Below are positions 15,216 to 23,453 of a DNA stretch of 39,061 bases, piece by piece. The first letter of the stretch is position 1. Each line of letters starts with the position of its first letter. Location of the stretch: positions 1 through 39,061 of the forward strand of contig CALWSM010000005.1 in assembly GCA_944384185.1 (NCBI GenBank). The letters run 5' to 3'. Both the position numbers and the translations under genes were made by a program. The stretch comes from an uncultured Blautia sp. (GTDB taxonomy: Bacteria; Bacillota; Clostridia; Lachnospirales; Lachnospiraceae). Under the pieces are notes generated by a model. It saw only the letters and a list, made by a program, of their open reading frames with translations. It ran no database searches and was not told where the DNA came from.

Positions 15216-15445
15216 TCCTTCTCCTCCTTATCCCATAATTTCTTCAGGTCTTCCAGCAGCTTAATCATGCTGTCGATTCCCTGTTTACTGACAAAGTGCA
15301 GGACGGCATATTGATGTGACAGGTCATTGTCAAGTATGTACAGATCATATCCGGCCCCGTATTTGCTTTTTATTCCGATTCCCTGCTTGGTCGGCGGATT
15401 CATACCAAGCATGATGGGGTACTGTCTGTTTTTCATTCCTCCCAT
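15212..15445 (-). CDS. Hypothetical protein, 77 aa
   Basis: A small alpha-beta protein of about 77 residues includes KSKYGAGYDLYILDNDLSHQ and a helical end IDSMIKLLEDLKKLWDKEEK. It begins within the last codons of the MazG-like gene. An ATG at 15436 is an alternative start, but the only good GGAGG is then just one base away, so the upstream ATG is kept. No family is recognised. Confidence 0.65.
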   Translation of the reverse strand: MGGMKNRQYPIMLGMNPPTKQGIGIKSKYGAGYDLYILDNDLSHQYAVLHFVSKQGIDSMIKLLEDLKKLWDKEEKE

Positions 15446-15756
15446 ATCCCTGCTTCCTTCATCCGCTCCACCTGCCGCTGTATTTTTCGGCCTACCTCCG
15501 CCTCCAGCTCCTCCTGGCAGTCAAGCAGGTGGATCATCTGCTGCAACATAATCATCACGTCGGCAATCTCTGATATCAGATTTTTTCGTCTCTCTATTTT
15601 CTCTTGATCCTTGTATATGTTTGTCCGTCGAAATTTATTGATTGCCACAATACACTCCGCCAGTTCTTCCTGGCACTGCAGGGACTGCTCTTGATACCCG
15701 TACAGGTCAGCAATCCGGTGCAGGGTGGCGGTTGTCTGGTATTCACACTCGATCAT
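15433..15756 (-). CDS. MazG-like nucleotide pyrophosphohydrolase, 107 aa
   Basis: The all-helical sequence shows the MazG/dCTPase pattern of metal-binding acidic residues: QEELAECIVAINKF (Glu30, Glu31, Glu34) followed after about 30 residues by EIADVMIMLQQM (Glu63, Asp66). MazG-type enzymes hydrolyse nucleoside triphosphates to monophosphates. In phages this may adjust nucleotide pools or lower host alarmone or modified-nucleotide levels. The gene overlaps both neighbours by 13-14 bases, as part of the early operon. The length fits the single-domain phage versions. Confidence 0.78.
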   Translation of the reverse strand: MIECEYQTTATLHRIADLYGYQEQSLQCQEELAECIVAINKFRRTNIYKDQEKIERRKNLISEIADVMIMLQQMIHLLDCQEELEAEVGRKIQRQVERMKEAGIWEE

Positions 15757-15991
15757 ATTTTCTCCTTTCCCGATAAGGTTCTGTCAGGCTGTCCCACTCA
15801 TCCAGCAGGTCCTGCGGCACCTTTTTTGTTTTCGGATCTACCTCCGGCAGCTGTGGTGCATCCTGCCGCATATCCCGGATCGTATGGATAGACAGCCCGG
15901 TAATCTTCGCGATCTCCTTTGGGCTGCTTCCCGCAGCGATCAGGCGGTAGACTTGGTTCCTTTCTTCCTCTGTGATTTTATGCCCCTTCAT
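15743..15991 (-). CDS. Small helix-turn-helix protein, 82 aa
   Basis: The start is ATG 15991 after AAGGGGGAACC; six more codons upstream are in frame but lack a ribosome site. The N-terminal 45 residues form a resolvase/homeodomain-type HTH: ITEEERNQVYRLIAAGSSPK followed by EIAKITGLSIHTIRDMRQ. The remainder is an extended charged tail. It could bind DNA as an early regulator or replication accessory. It overlaps its neighbours on both sides. Confidence 0.72.
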   Translation of the reverse strand: MKGHKITEEERNQVYRLIAAGSSPKEIAKITGLSIHTIRDMRQDAPQLPEVDPKTKKVPQDLLDEWDSLTEPYRERRKYDRV

Positions 15992-16214
15992 GGTTCCCCC
16001 TTCTTTCAAAATCTTCCATCACTGCCCACAGCAGATCATGACAAAGTTGGTTCTGGTGTGCTGCGTAAATCCTCTCTGCTTCCTGGCGGACTGCGTCAAA
16101 GTATTCCGGCGTGTTCTCTGCCCGATAAAACCTTTTCCGAAACTCCCAGATTTCCACAAGCATCCGATTTTCTTCCGGGATATCCGTCCCTTTCACCGCG
16201 TAAAGTTTACTCAA
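15978..16214 (-). CDS. Hypothetical helical protein, 78 aa
   Basis: The start is taken as TTG 16214, which overlaps the helicase stop and follows GGCGGGATGTATCA. The frame is open back to 16343, but that upstream part lies inside the helicase gene and reads as non-native sequence. The protein begins MSKLYAVKGTDIPEENRMLV and is mostly helical, with FDAVRQEAERIYAAHQNQL in the middle. No family is recognised. The gene is sandwiched between helicase and HTH gene, so an early accessory role is likely. Confidence 0.65.
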   Translation of the reverse strand: MSKLYAVKGTDIPEENRMLVEIWEFRKRFYRAENTPEYFDAVRQEAERIYAAHQNQLCHDLLWAVMEDFERRGNHEGA

Positions 16215-17598
16215 TGATACATCCCGCCTTCCGGTAGCTGGTTTTTCTTCTCTTCCACTGATTTTCACAAAAACCAATATTGTCCACATAGTCGTAACAT
16301 ATTGGATTTTCTTTCCCTTCAAAGGTTCGGGCAATCCTTCCAATGCTTTGTGTAACTACAGCATAATCTTTCTTTGGCGTGGTCAGATACAAACGATCCA
16401 GCCTGGGAATATCCAGTCCTTCCTTCGCCAAACTGAAGGAAGCAAATAAAAAATGTTTCCTCCCCTCCCGCATTTCTTCAATCGCGCGGATCCGATCCTT
16501 TTTTCCCGTTTTCGACGTCATTTTCCCATCGATCATAACGCTCTCCATCTGAAGGTGTTCCGGAAGTGTTCCCCTTAATAAACGCAGGTGTTCCAATCGG
16601 TCAGATAGAATCAAATTATAGTGATCTTCGTTCTTTTCCAGATCCTCTATAATTTTTTGGTTTCTCACGGGATGTTTTATCAAATAGGGTATCAGTTTAC
16701 TGTATGCCAAAGTTCCATCTGTATCCTGGCATTGCCGGCTGATCGGTATTCCTGTATCTCTCCGGATCACAGTCACCTTCATGGTCTTTTCCGATACCGC
16801 CGTTTCCGGAACCTGATATTTTACATTCCCCAACACTGCGAAAGTGCTTTTGATCAATCCGTCTGACCGATGAACGGTTGCGGATAATCCGTATTTATAC
16901 CGTGCCGCCAGGGAACTGAGAACCCGATAGAACATCTTTGCACTGGCGGGCGTCCCAGACACCCTATGGCATTCATCCACAATAATCAGATCCCAGCAGT
17001 ATTTGTATTTTTGCAAATCCAGCTTGGATAACGTCTGCACCGTCGCAAACGTCACATGGCTGCCAATCGCCACTTTCCCGCCAGTAATCTTTCCAAGAAT
17101 GCTTTTTGGAAAATACTGCGCCGCCCTCTCATAGGACTGGTTCAACAGATCCTGTGTATGCGTCACCCAAAGCGTTTTCCGCTGCAGCTTGGCTGCCAGG
17201 GCAATCCCCATCTGTGTTTTTCCGCTCCCGCAGGGACTTTGCAGGATGCCGCATCCGGCCTTTTCCATGGCCCTTACTGCCTCTTCCTGGTAATCATACA
17301 GAGGGATGCTGCCTGGATAAGGAATCGGGCCATGATCCGCTAAATCCTGCGATATCTCTGCGGCCTTCAGATAAGGACGAAGCAGTTTCCCCGCACCACA
17401 GGGAATTACCAGACTCAACCCATCCACATAATAGAAATATAACTCCGGATCTGTTCTTCCTGTCCACAATCCCATCCGCTGCTTTTTGCTGTATTCCGGA
17501 TTTGGTATTGTCAATTCTTTTCGGACCGTTTCTACCAGCTCTCTTGGCGGTCCCTGGATCCGGATTTCATTACTGATCTGTACCTGCATCTTCTCCAT
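16207..17598 (-). CDS. DEAD/DEAH-box (SF2) helicase, 463 aa
   Basis: All core SF2 motifs are visible: a Q-type region before Walker A, QSPCGSGKTQ (about 120-129), motif II as IIVDECH (205-211), motif III LSAT (238-241), and motif VI QSIGRIARTFEGKE in the second RecA domain. The general form is like UvsW/RecG-like or type-III restriction-type helicases with a short N-terminal extension. Phage versions remodel replication forks or recombination intermediates. It follows the resolvase gene, overlapping it by 29 bases, which suits joint action on branched DNA. Start ATG 17598 has GGAGGATAG just upstream. Confidence 0.92.
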   Translation of the reverse strand: MEKMQVQISNEIRIQGPPRELVETVRKELTIPNPEYSKKQRMGLWTGRTDPELYFYYVDGLSLVIPCGAGKLLRPYLKAAEISQDLADHGPIPYPGSIPLYDYQEEAVRAMEKAGCGILQSPCGSGKTQMGIALAAKLQRKTLWVTHTQDLLNQSYERAAQYFPKSILGKITGGKVAIGSHVTFATVQTLSKLDLQKYKYCWDLIIVDECHRVSGTPASAKMFYRVLSSLAARYKYGLSATVHRSDGLIKSTFAVLGNVKYQVPETAVSEKTMKVTVIRRDTGIPISRQCQDTDGTLAYSKLIPYLIKHPVRNQKIIEDLEKNEDHYNLILSDRLEHLRLLRGTLPEHLQMESVMIDGKMTSKTGKKDRIRAIEEMREGRKHFLFASFSLAKEGLDIPRLDRLYLTTPKKDYAVVTQSIGRIARTFEGKENPICYDYVDNIGFCENQWKRRKTSYRKAGCIIE

Positions 17599-18004
17599 CT
17601 ATCCTCCGCTGTAGATCCACCCACGCTTCCAAATGTTTTCCATATCGGATCACATCCATCTCTGCAATACTTTTTGTTCCGCTTTTCTTCAATGCAATCA
17701 GCATATGGTATGGCATAAGGTAGATGCGGCCGGAAAACTGAAGGACAAACATCCCTTCCCAATTCCCGGTATCACTCCATAGTTTCATCGCTTGTTCCTG
17801 ATTTTCTTCTATCCTGCTCAATCGAAATTCACCGCTTTGACAGTCTTTGCAATCAAATACATAAGTTCTTTTATTTTTAGCCGCGATTAAATCGAAGGGC
17901 TGGCCATTCTGATTGTCCTGCATCCGGTGTACCCAAAAGCCATACCCTGCCAATTTCTTAGCAAACTCTTGTTCAAATGCCGTTCCTGCGCTTTTATTAC
18001 TCAT
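17570..18004 (-). CDS. PD-(D/E)XK nuclease, Holliday junction resolvase-like, 144 aa
   Basis: The start is ATG 18004 (MSNKSAGTAFEQEFAKKLAG) after GGAAAGGAAAACAT; the frame upstream runs through the origin repeats and is not protein-like. A RecU/Hjc-like nuclease core is seen: the first acidic residue in TAFEQEF, then PFDLIAAKNKRTYVFDCKDC, giving Asp...Asp-Cys-Lys as the PD-(D/E)XK signature. These enzymes cut four-way junctions made during recombination and replication. It lies beside the iteron region and next to the SF2 helicase, consistent with processing of replication intermediates. Confidence 0.8.
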   Translation of the reverse strand: MSNKSAGTAFEQEFAKKLAGYGFWVHRMQDNQNGQPFDLIAAKNKRTYVFDCKDCQSGEFRLSRIEENQEQAMKLWSDTGNWEGMFVLQFSGRIYLMPYHMLIALKKSGTKSIAEMDVIRYGKHLEAWVDLQRRIDGEDAGTDQ

Positions 18005-18020
18005 ATGTTTTCCTTTCCTA

Positions 18021-18333
18021 GTCTTACCTTTTTCCTTTTGTCTTACCGCTATCTTACCGTTTTCCCGATCCGGTAAGCCCCGCAAACCCGCATAAACACT
18101 GGGTTTTCTCAAAAGGTCTTACCATCTTACCGAAAAACCGGAAACATACATTTCTATTTTTTAGACATTTATATGTTAAGTTTTTCACAAAGTTTTTTTT
18201 GCCCCTATAAGCGTATATGTTCAGGTAAGACTGGTAAGACGGTAAGACTGTATCTTATAAAGCCTGATTTTATGCGGGTTTCAGGGTCTTACCAAAGGTC
18301 TTACCAAAATGGCGTTTTCAAAAAAGGTAAGAC
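18021..18333. repeat. Iteron cluster, probable replication origin
   Basis: Twelve copies of a GGTAAGAC-type repeat occur in about 310 bases of non-coding DNA. In the GTCTTACC direction: 18021, 18040, 18052 (ATCTTACC type), 18115, 18125 and then 18286 and 18298. In the GGTAAG direction: 18072 (partial), 18224, 18233, 18241 and 18326. The three copies at 18224-18248 are spaced 8-9 bases apart. An AT-rich segment (18140-18220) lies between the two groups and could be the unwinding element. Flanking genes are the DUF927 helicase and the resolvase, so a phage origin of replication is the best reading. Confidence 0.8.
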
Positions 18334-18349
18334 TTTTTCGGCTTAATTT

Positions 18350-20272
18350 TCAGTCAAATGGCAGTTCTATCTGTCCATTTTCTATATCTTCGAGTTTCAT
18401 GAATCCATTTTCATCCGTTTCAGATTCCATGGCGAGTTTAATATAACTTGCCCGGATCCCATATACTTTTGTCTGGTGAACGTATTTCCCCTGGGAGTTT
18501 TTAATCAGCCGCTCCTTTGTCGCCCATTTTTTACTGACTGCCGCATAATCGAAGCCGCTCTTTTCCAGGAATTCACACAGCACATCCTTATTGATCACAG
18601 CAACCGACGGGATCTCCGAGTGTTCCGCGTCCTCCTCAATTTTTCCCCACACTTCCCCTTTATTCAAAGAGTCTTCTTCTTTGGGGTTCTGGAAGCGCAC
18701 CGGATTTTTTGCAATCCAGTTTAACACTGCCTGATAAGAACTTTCTGCAATATCCACCTCCTTGGCGCTGCGCAGATACTGTTGTACTTCTTTTATTGTA
18801 AATGCCGTCTCCTCCGTGAAGATAACCTCTGTCAGGATCCGGTCCGCCAGTAGGATGCATGCCATTGCCATGGCCTGCTTTTCCGTTGTATCAAGCTGGC
18901 ACATGGCATCAAAATACTGACGGTACTGTTCCTGCAAATCTGTTTTTTTGATCCCCTGCAGATATGCAATCAGCATCCGCCCGGCATGTCCATAATGTTC
19001 CGTCAGTACGGATACCGTATGGTTTCCATCTTCCAGCAGCTTCTCTTCCGCTTCCACCTCAATAACGCGGTTTTTGGATCCGGCCCTGCTGTTGGATTTT
19101 ACAATCGGCTCTTCCCCCGTAAACAAAAAGCTGTTATGCCAGGTTTTGGTTTCCTCCACACCCCCGGATGCCCGTCCTCGCCCACGGTCTATCCCTTCTG
19201 TGATTTGATAGATCAGCTGGTCAAAATTCGTCGTCCATTTATCTTTCATGGTCTGCAGCTCGTCCCCAGCATAAGGCAGGGAATACAGGAAAGCAGATGT
19301 TCGCATGATTCCAACCTTGGTCGTATTCATGGTTTTCACCAGGCCGCCCATTTTAGGGTTCCCCCAGATCGACATAGCGGCCATAATCGCTACGGTTTTT
19401 CCTGTTCCGGATTCCCCGGACCAGATATGGAAGACAAAGGGCAGCACATTGACCAGTTCGATCAGAACACTGGCAAAACTGGCTGCAAAGGCCAGTCTTA
19501 CCACCTTGTTTTTTCGCAATATGCTGCAATGCTGCTTCCAAACCTCAAAATTCCCATGCTCCCGGATATTTTTGTAGATCACATCGTATGCTTCATCGCC
19601 ATCGTAGACGATATCTTCCGCGTAAGGCATAAATTCACCGCCGGCCCATCCCAAACGGTTGATCGAGCGCACCGGCTCCAAAGTAGCCGGATTCATTCCT
19701 ACACAGTCGCTGATGTAGCGAATCAGCGATTTTGCGTTTTCGGAAGTCACCTCGATTCCAATATCGCTTAATACGTCCACAATTGCTTTATTATCCGCGC
19801 AAGCTTTCCGGTTAACCGTTACGTTCTGCCATTGCCCGTATTTAAAATAAGCCAGGGTAATCCGTTCTCTCCCGGTATCAATGTTTTTATATACCTTCAC
19901 CGGGAGGATAGGGTGTGTACAGGCCTGCACGATGACCGGCATCCCCTTTCCGTCAAATTTTTGCATAGAGATTCCAAGATCATTGGCCCGCCAGGGACCG
20001 CACTGCAGGGTAACAGGCTGTCCGGTAAAATTCGTGGTATTCCCGGTCTCTTTCATCTTCTGCGCATAATCCAGAAAAAAAGCTTTCAGGACTGAGTTAA
20101 ATTCATTGATGCGCTTCATTCCCCTGGCCTGATTCCTGAGGGCTTCTATGTACTGGGTGCGCTCTATATTGCCGTCAATCTCAAAAATTTTATAAAAAAT
20201 TTCATCAGGAAAGGGCTGGCCTGGATGAAGCTCAGTCATACCAGCTATTAATTCGTTCTCTGATTTTTCCAA
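18350..20272 (-). CDS. DUF927-family replicative helicase/ATPase, 640 aa
   Basis: The C-terminal half is a P-loop ATPase of the DUF927 type: Walker A IWSGESGTGKTVAIMAAMSI (motif at 286-293), followed by YAGDELQTMKDK and EETKTWHNSFLFTGEEPIVK. The N-terminal part (about 1-250) includes HPILPVKVYKNIDTGRERIT, a region typical of phage and plasmid DUF927 proteins. These are thought to be replication initiators/helicases, often next to a CHC2 primase-like gene, as here. It ends 17 bases beyond the iteron cluster, so it is the likely protein that opens or unwinds that origin. Confidence 0.87.
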   Translation of the reverse strand: MEKSENELIAGMTELHPGQPFPDEIFYKIFEIDGNIERTQYIEALRNQARGMKRINEFNSVLKAFFLDYAQKMKETGNTTNFTGQPVTLQCGPWRANDLGISMQKFDGKGMPVIVQACTHPILPVKVYKNIDTGRERITLAYFKYGQWQNVTVNRKACADNKAIVDVLSDIGIEVTSENAKSLIRYISDCVGMNPATLEPVRSINRLGWAGGEFMPYAEDIVYDGDEAYDVIYKNIREHGNFEVWKQHCSILRKNKVVRLAFAASFASVLIELVNVLPFVFHIWSGESGTGKTVAIMAAMSIWGNPKMGGLVKTMNTTKVGIMRTSAFLYSLPYAGDELQTMKDKWTTNFDQLIYQITEGIDRGRGRASGGVEETKTWHNSFLFTGEEPIVKSNSRAGSKNRVIEVEAEEKLLEDGNHTVSVLTEHYGHAGRMLIAYLQGIKKTDLQEQYRQYFDAMCQLDTTEKQAMAMACILLADRILTEVIFTEETAFTIKEVQQYLRSAKEVDIAESSYQAVLNWIAKNPVRFQNPKEEDSLNKGEVWGKIEEDAEHSEIPSVAVINKDVLCEFLEKSGFDYAAVSKKWATKERLIKNSQGKYVHQTKVYGIRASYIKLAMESETDENGFMKLEDIENGQIELPFD

Positions 20273-20819
20273 TCATCCTCACCGCCTCCCTGTCTTCATA
20301 AAATTCCCCGGGATTGTCCTGCAGGCATTTTATCCGGTATTCTATGTAAGATAATCTCATGAGTGCCTCGTCAAAGTTCGGATCAGCAAAATTGCGGGAC
20401 GCTTCACACAGAAGGATCCAATATATCCTTAAGGCATCCTCCGCTTGTGCAATCCACTGATCCTGTTTTTTCTGCAATCTTATCTTCTTTTCCCGCTCCC
20501 GCCTTTCCCGGTACGTCAGTCCTTCTGTCTGGATCGGCAGAGAAAAATCCTCAATTAATTTCACTGCTGCCTGTTCATTATTCAGGCCGAACAGCCGGCT
20601 GACAAATGTGATAACATCGCCGCCGCTTCCGCAGGAAAAACAGTAATATCCCCGATTATGCGGATAAATCCGCATACTGGGTCTGCGGTCCTGATGGAAC
20701 GGGCAAATACAGCACCCGTTCCGCCCGACTGGATAACCGTAAAATTCCGCGGCTGTTTTCATCCCCACCAGGCCCTTAATATTCTCGTAATCTGTCTTAC
20801 ATAAATGGCAACTCTTCAT
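20232..20819 (-). CDS. CHC2 zinc-finger primase-like protein, 195 aa
   Basis: The N-terminal ~95 residues form a DnaG-type CHC2 zinc finger: CPFHQDRRPSMRIYPHNRGY with CPFH (39-42) and CFSC (60-63), then GGDVITFVSRLFGLNNEQAA. The rest is helical and lacks a TOPRIM or polymerase domain, so it is a zinc-finger-only protein that may recognise template and team with the DUF927 protein. Stop and start overlaps (41 bases with DUF927, 23 with DUF669) mark a tight replication operon. A plus-strand frame here is a shadow. Confidence 0.88.
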   Translation of the reverse strand: MKSCHLCKTDYENIKGLVGMKTAAEFYGYPVGRNGCCICPFHQDRRPSMRIYPHNRGYYCFSCGSGGDVITFVSRLFGLNNEQAAVKLIEDFSLPIQTEGLTYRERREREKKIRLQKKQDQWIAQAEDALRIYWILLCEASRNFADPNFDEALMRLSYIEYRIKCLQDNPGEFYEDREAVRMIGKIRERINSWYD

Positions 20820-21408
20820 CGATACCGTCCGGAATATTCATGAAACCATCCTTTGCCAGCGCCGGATCTGCCGCCGGAGAAGCGGCAGTCCCGCCGGTAT
20901 TGCTGGAATTTTCCAGCAGTTTATCTTCCGGTATCTTCGCGTTTTTCAGTCCCTCCAGGCTGCGGATCTGGAAAATTTTCGTGGAAAACCGTTTTTCCCC
21001 ATCCTCCGTTAAAAACTGTTCCCTACCCATCACAGCGCCGAATTTTTTCCCAACCAGGGTCTTTTCATTATTTTCCCGGCCCCAGGGAAAGAAATATCCC
21101 GGCGTAGATTTTTCAATGCTGGTCATCATACCTTTAAAGAACGGCAAGCTGCTTCCGCTCACAAACTGTCGGTGCATTCCCCGGTATTTTGCATTCTGAT
21201 TGGTCAGCTTTTCCTCCCGGTATTGCTTCTGATAAAATCCCTTATATTCTCCTTCTGCAATATCAAACTGCATGACAAAACGCTCATTCCCGTTATAATT
21301 TTCCATCCGCGCCCCTAAAATTTCACATACATATAAGCCTGCGGGAAGCTGGGAAAATTCCCCTGTATAGGCTGCCGCTTCATCGTATCCCTGTGGTTTA
21401 TTAATCAT
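20797..21408 (-). CDS. DUF669 single-stranded-DNA-binding-like protein, 203 aa
   Basis: The start is ATG 21408 after AGAGGAGGAAAAGAAAG; the frame upstream lies in the neighbouring gene. The DUF669 features are the N-terminal EFSQLPAGLYVCEILGARME and RFVMQFDIAEGEYKGFYQ. The C-terminus is low-complexity (Ala/Ser/Asn-rich) and ends GIDEELPFM, which mimics the acidic tip of bacterial SSB that docks partner proteins. It is therefore a probable SSB analogue of the phage replication/recombination unit, next to the Sak4-like ATPase. It overlaps that gene by 8 bases. Confidence 0.85.
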   Translation of the reverse strand: MINKPQGYDEAAAYTGEFSQLPAGLYVCEILGARMENYNGNERFVMQFDIAEGEYKGFYQKQYREEKLTNQNAKYRGMHRQFVSGSSLPFFKGMMTSIEKSTPGYFFPWGRENNEKTLVGKKFGAVMGREQFLTEDGEKRFSTKIFQIRSLEGLKNAKIPEDKLLENSSNTGGTAASPAADPALAKDGFMNIPDGIDEELPFM

Positions 21409-22063
21409 CTTTCTTTTCCTCCTCTTTCTGATTTTTGGGATTTTCAATTCCGTAATATTCCCTGATAACGTTGTCCACGTAGAAAAGGTCGTTGTCGATT
21501 TCTACTTCCGGAAACATATCGTCCGGCGCTTTACTGACGGCGCCATCCCTGGACTGGGTTATAAAAGCATACTTTTCCCCTTTCACCGATCGAAGCACAA
21601 CCGTAAACATTCCCTCTAAACACACTTTTTCATCCAGGAGTTTTCCAATCGTTTTTGGTTTAATATCACCGAATTCATTGGTATCTTCATGCATGATGAT
21701 ATAGACGATCCGGTCTTCCGGCGCTTCCGACACCGCCTGAATCAACCGGTAAAAGTCATCCGCCATCTGATTATACAAAGAGAAAACTGCATTCCCTTTT
21801 CCTGTCGTATTATGCCCATCCATAAACTGTCCAGTGATCAGGTATCCCGCATCATCAATCACAATAGATTTCGGCCACTGCGGGCTCTTAATCGCTGCTT
21901 TAATCTTCTGATAATCATGACATACGTTTCCGGAAAGCTTCCCCCGAAATGGCAGGGGCTTATTCAGTACCCGGATCACGCCAAAATCTTTTCCGACACA
22001 GCTCTTTAGGCTGCGGCTTTTTCCCGTTCCAGACTTTCCCATAATCAATACTGGTATCCCCAT
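21401..22063 (-). CDS. RecA-like ATPase of Sak4 type (phage recombinase), 220 aa
   Basis: The protein starts MGIPVLIMGKSGTGKSRSLK with Walker A GKSGTGKS (9-16) and Walker B PKSIVIDDAGYL (about 64-75). The size and the PF13479-like pattern match Sak4-type single-strand annealing ATPases or phage nucleotide-binding proteins. These work together with an SSB-like protein, here the DUF669 gene that overlaps it downstream. The start is coupled to the preceding gene by TAATG. Confidence 0.83.
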   Translation of the reverse strand: MGIPVLIMGKSGTGKSRSLKSCVGKDFGVIRVLNKPLPFRGKLSGNVCHDYQKIKAAIKSPQWPKSIVIDDAGYLITGQFMDGHNTTGKGNAVFSLYNQMADDFYRLIQAVSEAPEDRIVYIIMHEDTNEFGDIKPKTIGKLLDEKVCLEGMFTVVLRSVKGEKYAFITQSRDGAVSKAPDDMFPEVEIDNDLFYVDNVIREYYGIENPKNQKEEEKKDD

Positions 22064-22677
22064 TACGCATCCTCCAATCTGGAATAATCTCCTTCAAAAT
22101 CCACATTTCGCACCGCTTCCAGAACTGCCCGGCTGATGCCTTTGTATAAAGTAATGCCGCAAATAACCAAAGCGCAGAAATCTGTTTTCCAGAGAAACAT
22201 ATCTCCTGCCTCTGTCCCATAAGGCCCGGCAATTTCTCCTTCCCCATGCATATGATCCAGTTCCCCTGGATCCAGAAGCTTCAAATAGGCTTCATCAATG
22301 ACCCGGATAACCGTCTTGTCCTCTGCCTGCTGAAGGAAACGCAGCATCTGATACTTGCCCCCCAGCAGCGCCGGCGTCACAATATAGCGTTTTTTCATTG
22401 CCGTCTTCATTTTTTTGAAGTTGTAATATTCGGACCATGGAAGTTCATATTGCAGCCCCTCTTTCCCAGCCGAAAAAATTTCATTCTCTTCCGGCAGCTT
22501 CCCCGTCCACTCCATAATGGCGCCTTTTACCTTATTGGGTATTTCATAATCTGGAAACCAGACGATTGTGTGACTGGTTTTCACAAACAGGTATCCCTCC
22601 TGGTTGCCAACCACCAGGTTTCCGACATTAAACGCCTGTTTTATGATCTTTTTCCATGTTGTCATATGCAGAAACAT
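22063..22677 (-). CDS. Hypothetical replication-region protein, 204 aa
   Basis: The gene starts at ATG 22677 six bases after AAAGGAGGACTCAC. It is an alpha-beta protein (NQEGYLFVKTSHTIVWFPDY; TEAGDMFLWKTDFCALVICG) without a motif I can name. Its fixed place between Gp157-type and Sak4-type genes in a tight operon implies a role in DNA recombination or replication. The stop shares bases with the Sak4 start, so it is translated coupled. A resemblance to sliding-clamp-like proteins in its repeated beta pattern is only an impression. Confidence 0.72.
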   Translation of the reverse strand: MFLHMTTWKKIIKQAFNVGNLVVGNQEGYLFVKTSHTIVWFPDYEIPNKVKGAIMEWTGKLPEENEIFSAGKEGLQYELPWSEYYNFKKMKTAMKKRYIVTPALLGGKYQMLRFLQQAEDKTVIRVIDEAYLKLLDPGELDHMHGEGEIAGPYGTEAGDMFLWKTDFCALVICGITLYKGISRAVLEAVRNVDFEGDYSRLEDA

Positions 22678-22867
22678 GTGAGTCCTCCTTTATCTCTTTG
22701 CATTTATGTATGGCTTCCCGAACCAGATTCAGGATTACGCAGCACTCCTCCCAAGAAGGGGAATACAGGTACTTTCCGTTTACCATCCGGTCTGAGATTT
22801 CAGACGCGGTTTTTACGATGGCAGCCATCCGGTAAGGTGTAATCGTATTGTTATTTACTTTTTCCAT
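22628..22867 (-). CDS. Small hypothetical protein, 79 aa
   Basis: A 79-aa helical protein starts MEKVNNNTITPYRMAAIVKT after TTAAGGAGGCGTGA and includes SPSWEECCVILNLVREAIHK. It overlaps the next gene by 50 bases in another frame, a longer overlap than usual, so the real end of usage is uncertain but the strong ribosome site supports it. No family is recognised; it belongs to the early replication operon. Confidence 0.7.
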   Translation of the reverse strand: MEKVNNNTITPYRMAAIVKTASEISDRMVNGKYLYSPSWEECCVILNLVREAIHKCKEIKEDSHVSAYDNMEKDHKTGV

Positions 22868-22877
22868 TCACGCCTCC

Positions 22878-23378
22878 TTAACGGATCCGCAAACTCTTGC
22901 CGCGCGGCTCCAAATGTGCCCATTCCACTTCCTTGTCTGCCAGCAGGGCCCGAACGGCATCCATGTTTACTTTGGGCGGCTGCGGTACCAGGTATTTTCC
23001 GGGTATCTCGTCCAGATTTTCTGTAATGGAAAGGGGCTGCAGTCCGCCATTTGCGGCTACGCTAAAGGAAAACAGAGCCGTTTTAAACTTTGTCTTCCCA
23101 ATGAATTCCAGGTTCGTCTGCAACGTATCTTTCAGGCGTTTCATGCGGTTTTCCAGTCCTTTCCGCCGTGCACACAGACGATCCTCTTCCTCTTTCAAGG
23201 TCTGTACATCAGCTTGAATCGTCTTAATTATCCTGGCATAATTGTCTGCTTTTTTTTCAATCTCGCCATCAATCCCTTCCAATGTATCGAAAATCGTTTG
23301 TTCATCTGCCTCACTGTCGTAGAGCATGTTTAAAACATCCATATACTCTTCTGTCAACTGATAAATGCTAATTCCCAT
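22878..23378 (-). CDS. Siphovirus Gp157 family protein, 166 aa
   Basis: The protein matches the Gp157 family (PF05565): N-terminal YQLTEEYMDVLNMLYDSEAD, a long central coiled coil (about residues 35-95), and the conserved C-terminal block with FKTALFSFSVAANGGLQPLS and VPQPPKVNMDAVRALLADKE. In Streptococcus thermophilus phages the family was linked to altered phage sensitivity, and it usually sits beside recombination genes. It starts at ATG 23378 with GGAGAAAGTAAAG ahead. Its likely role is an accessory to DNA replication or recombination. Confidence 0.87.
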   Translation of the reverse strand: MGISIYQLTEEYMDVLNMLYDSEADEQTIFDTLEGIDGEIEKKADNYARIIKTIQADVQTLKEEEDRLCARRKGLENRMKRLKDTLQTNLEFIGKTKFKTALFSFSVAANGGLQPLSITENLDEIPGKYLVPQPPKVNMDAVRALLADKEVEWAHLEPRGKSLRIR

Positions 23379-23453
23379 TCTTTACTTTCTCCTCTCTGTG
23401 TTTTATAATGAAGCTGTTATATATATTTTTTTGCCTTTGCCCCGTGGAACCCC

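Noticed and set aside
18986..19771. 261-codon plus-strand open frame
   Set aside because: Mirror of the DUF927 helicase; no ribosome site, no recognisable domain.
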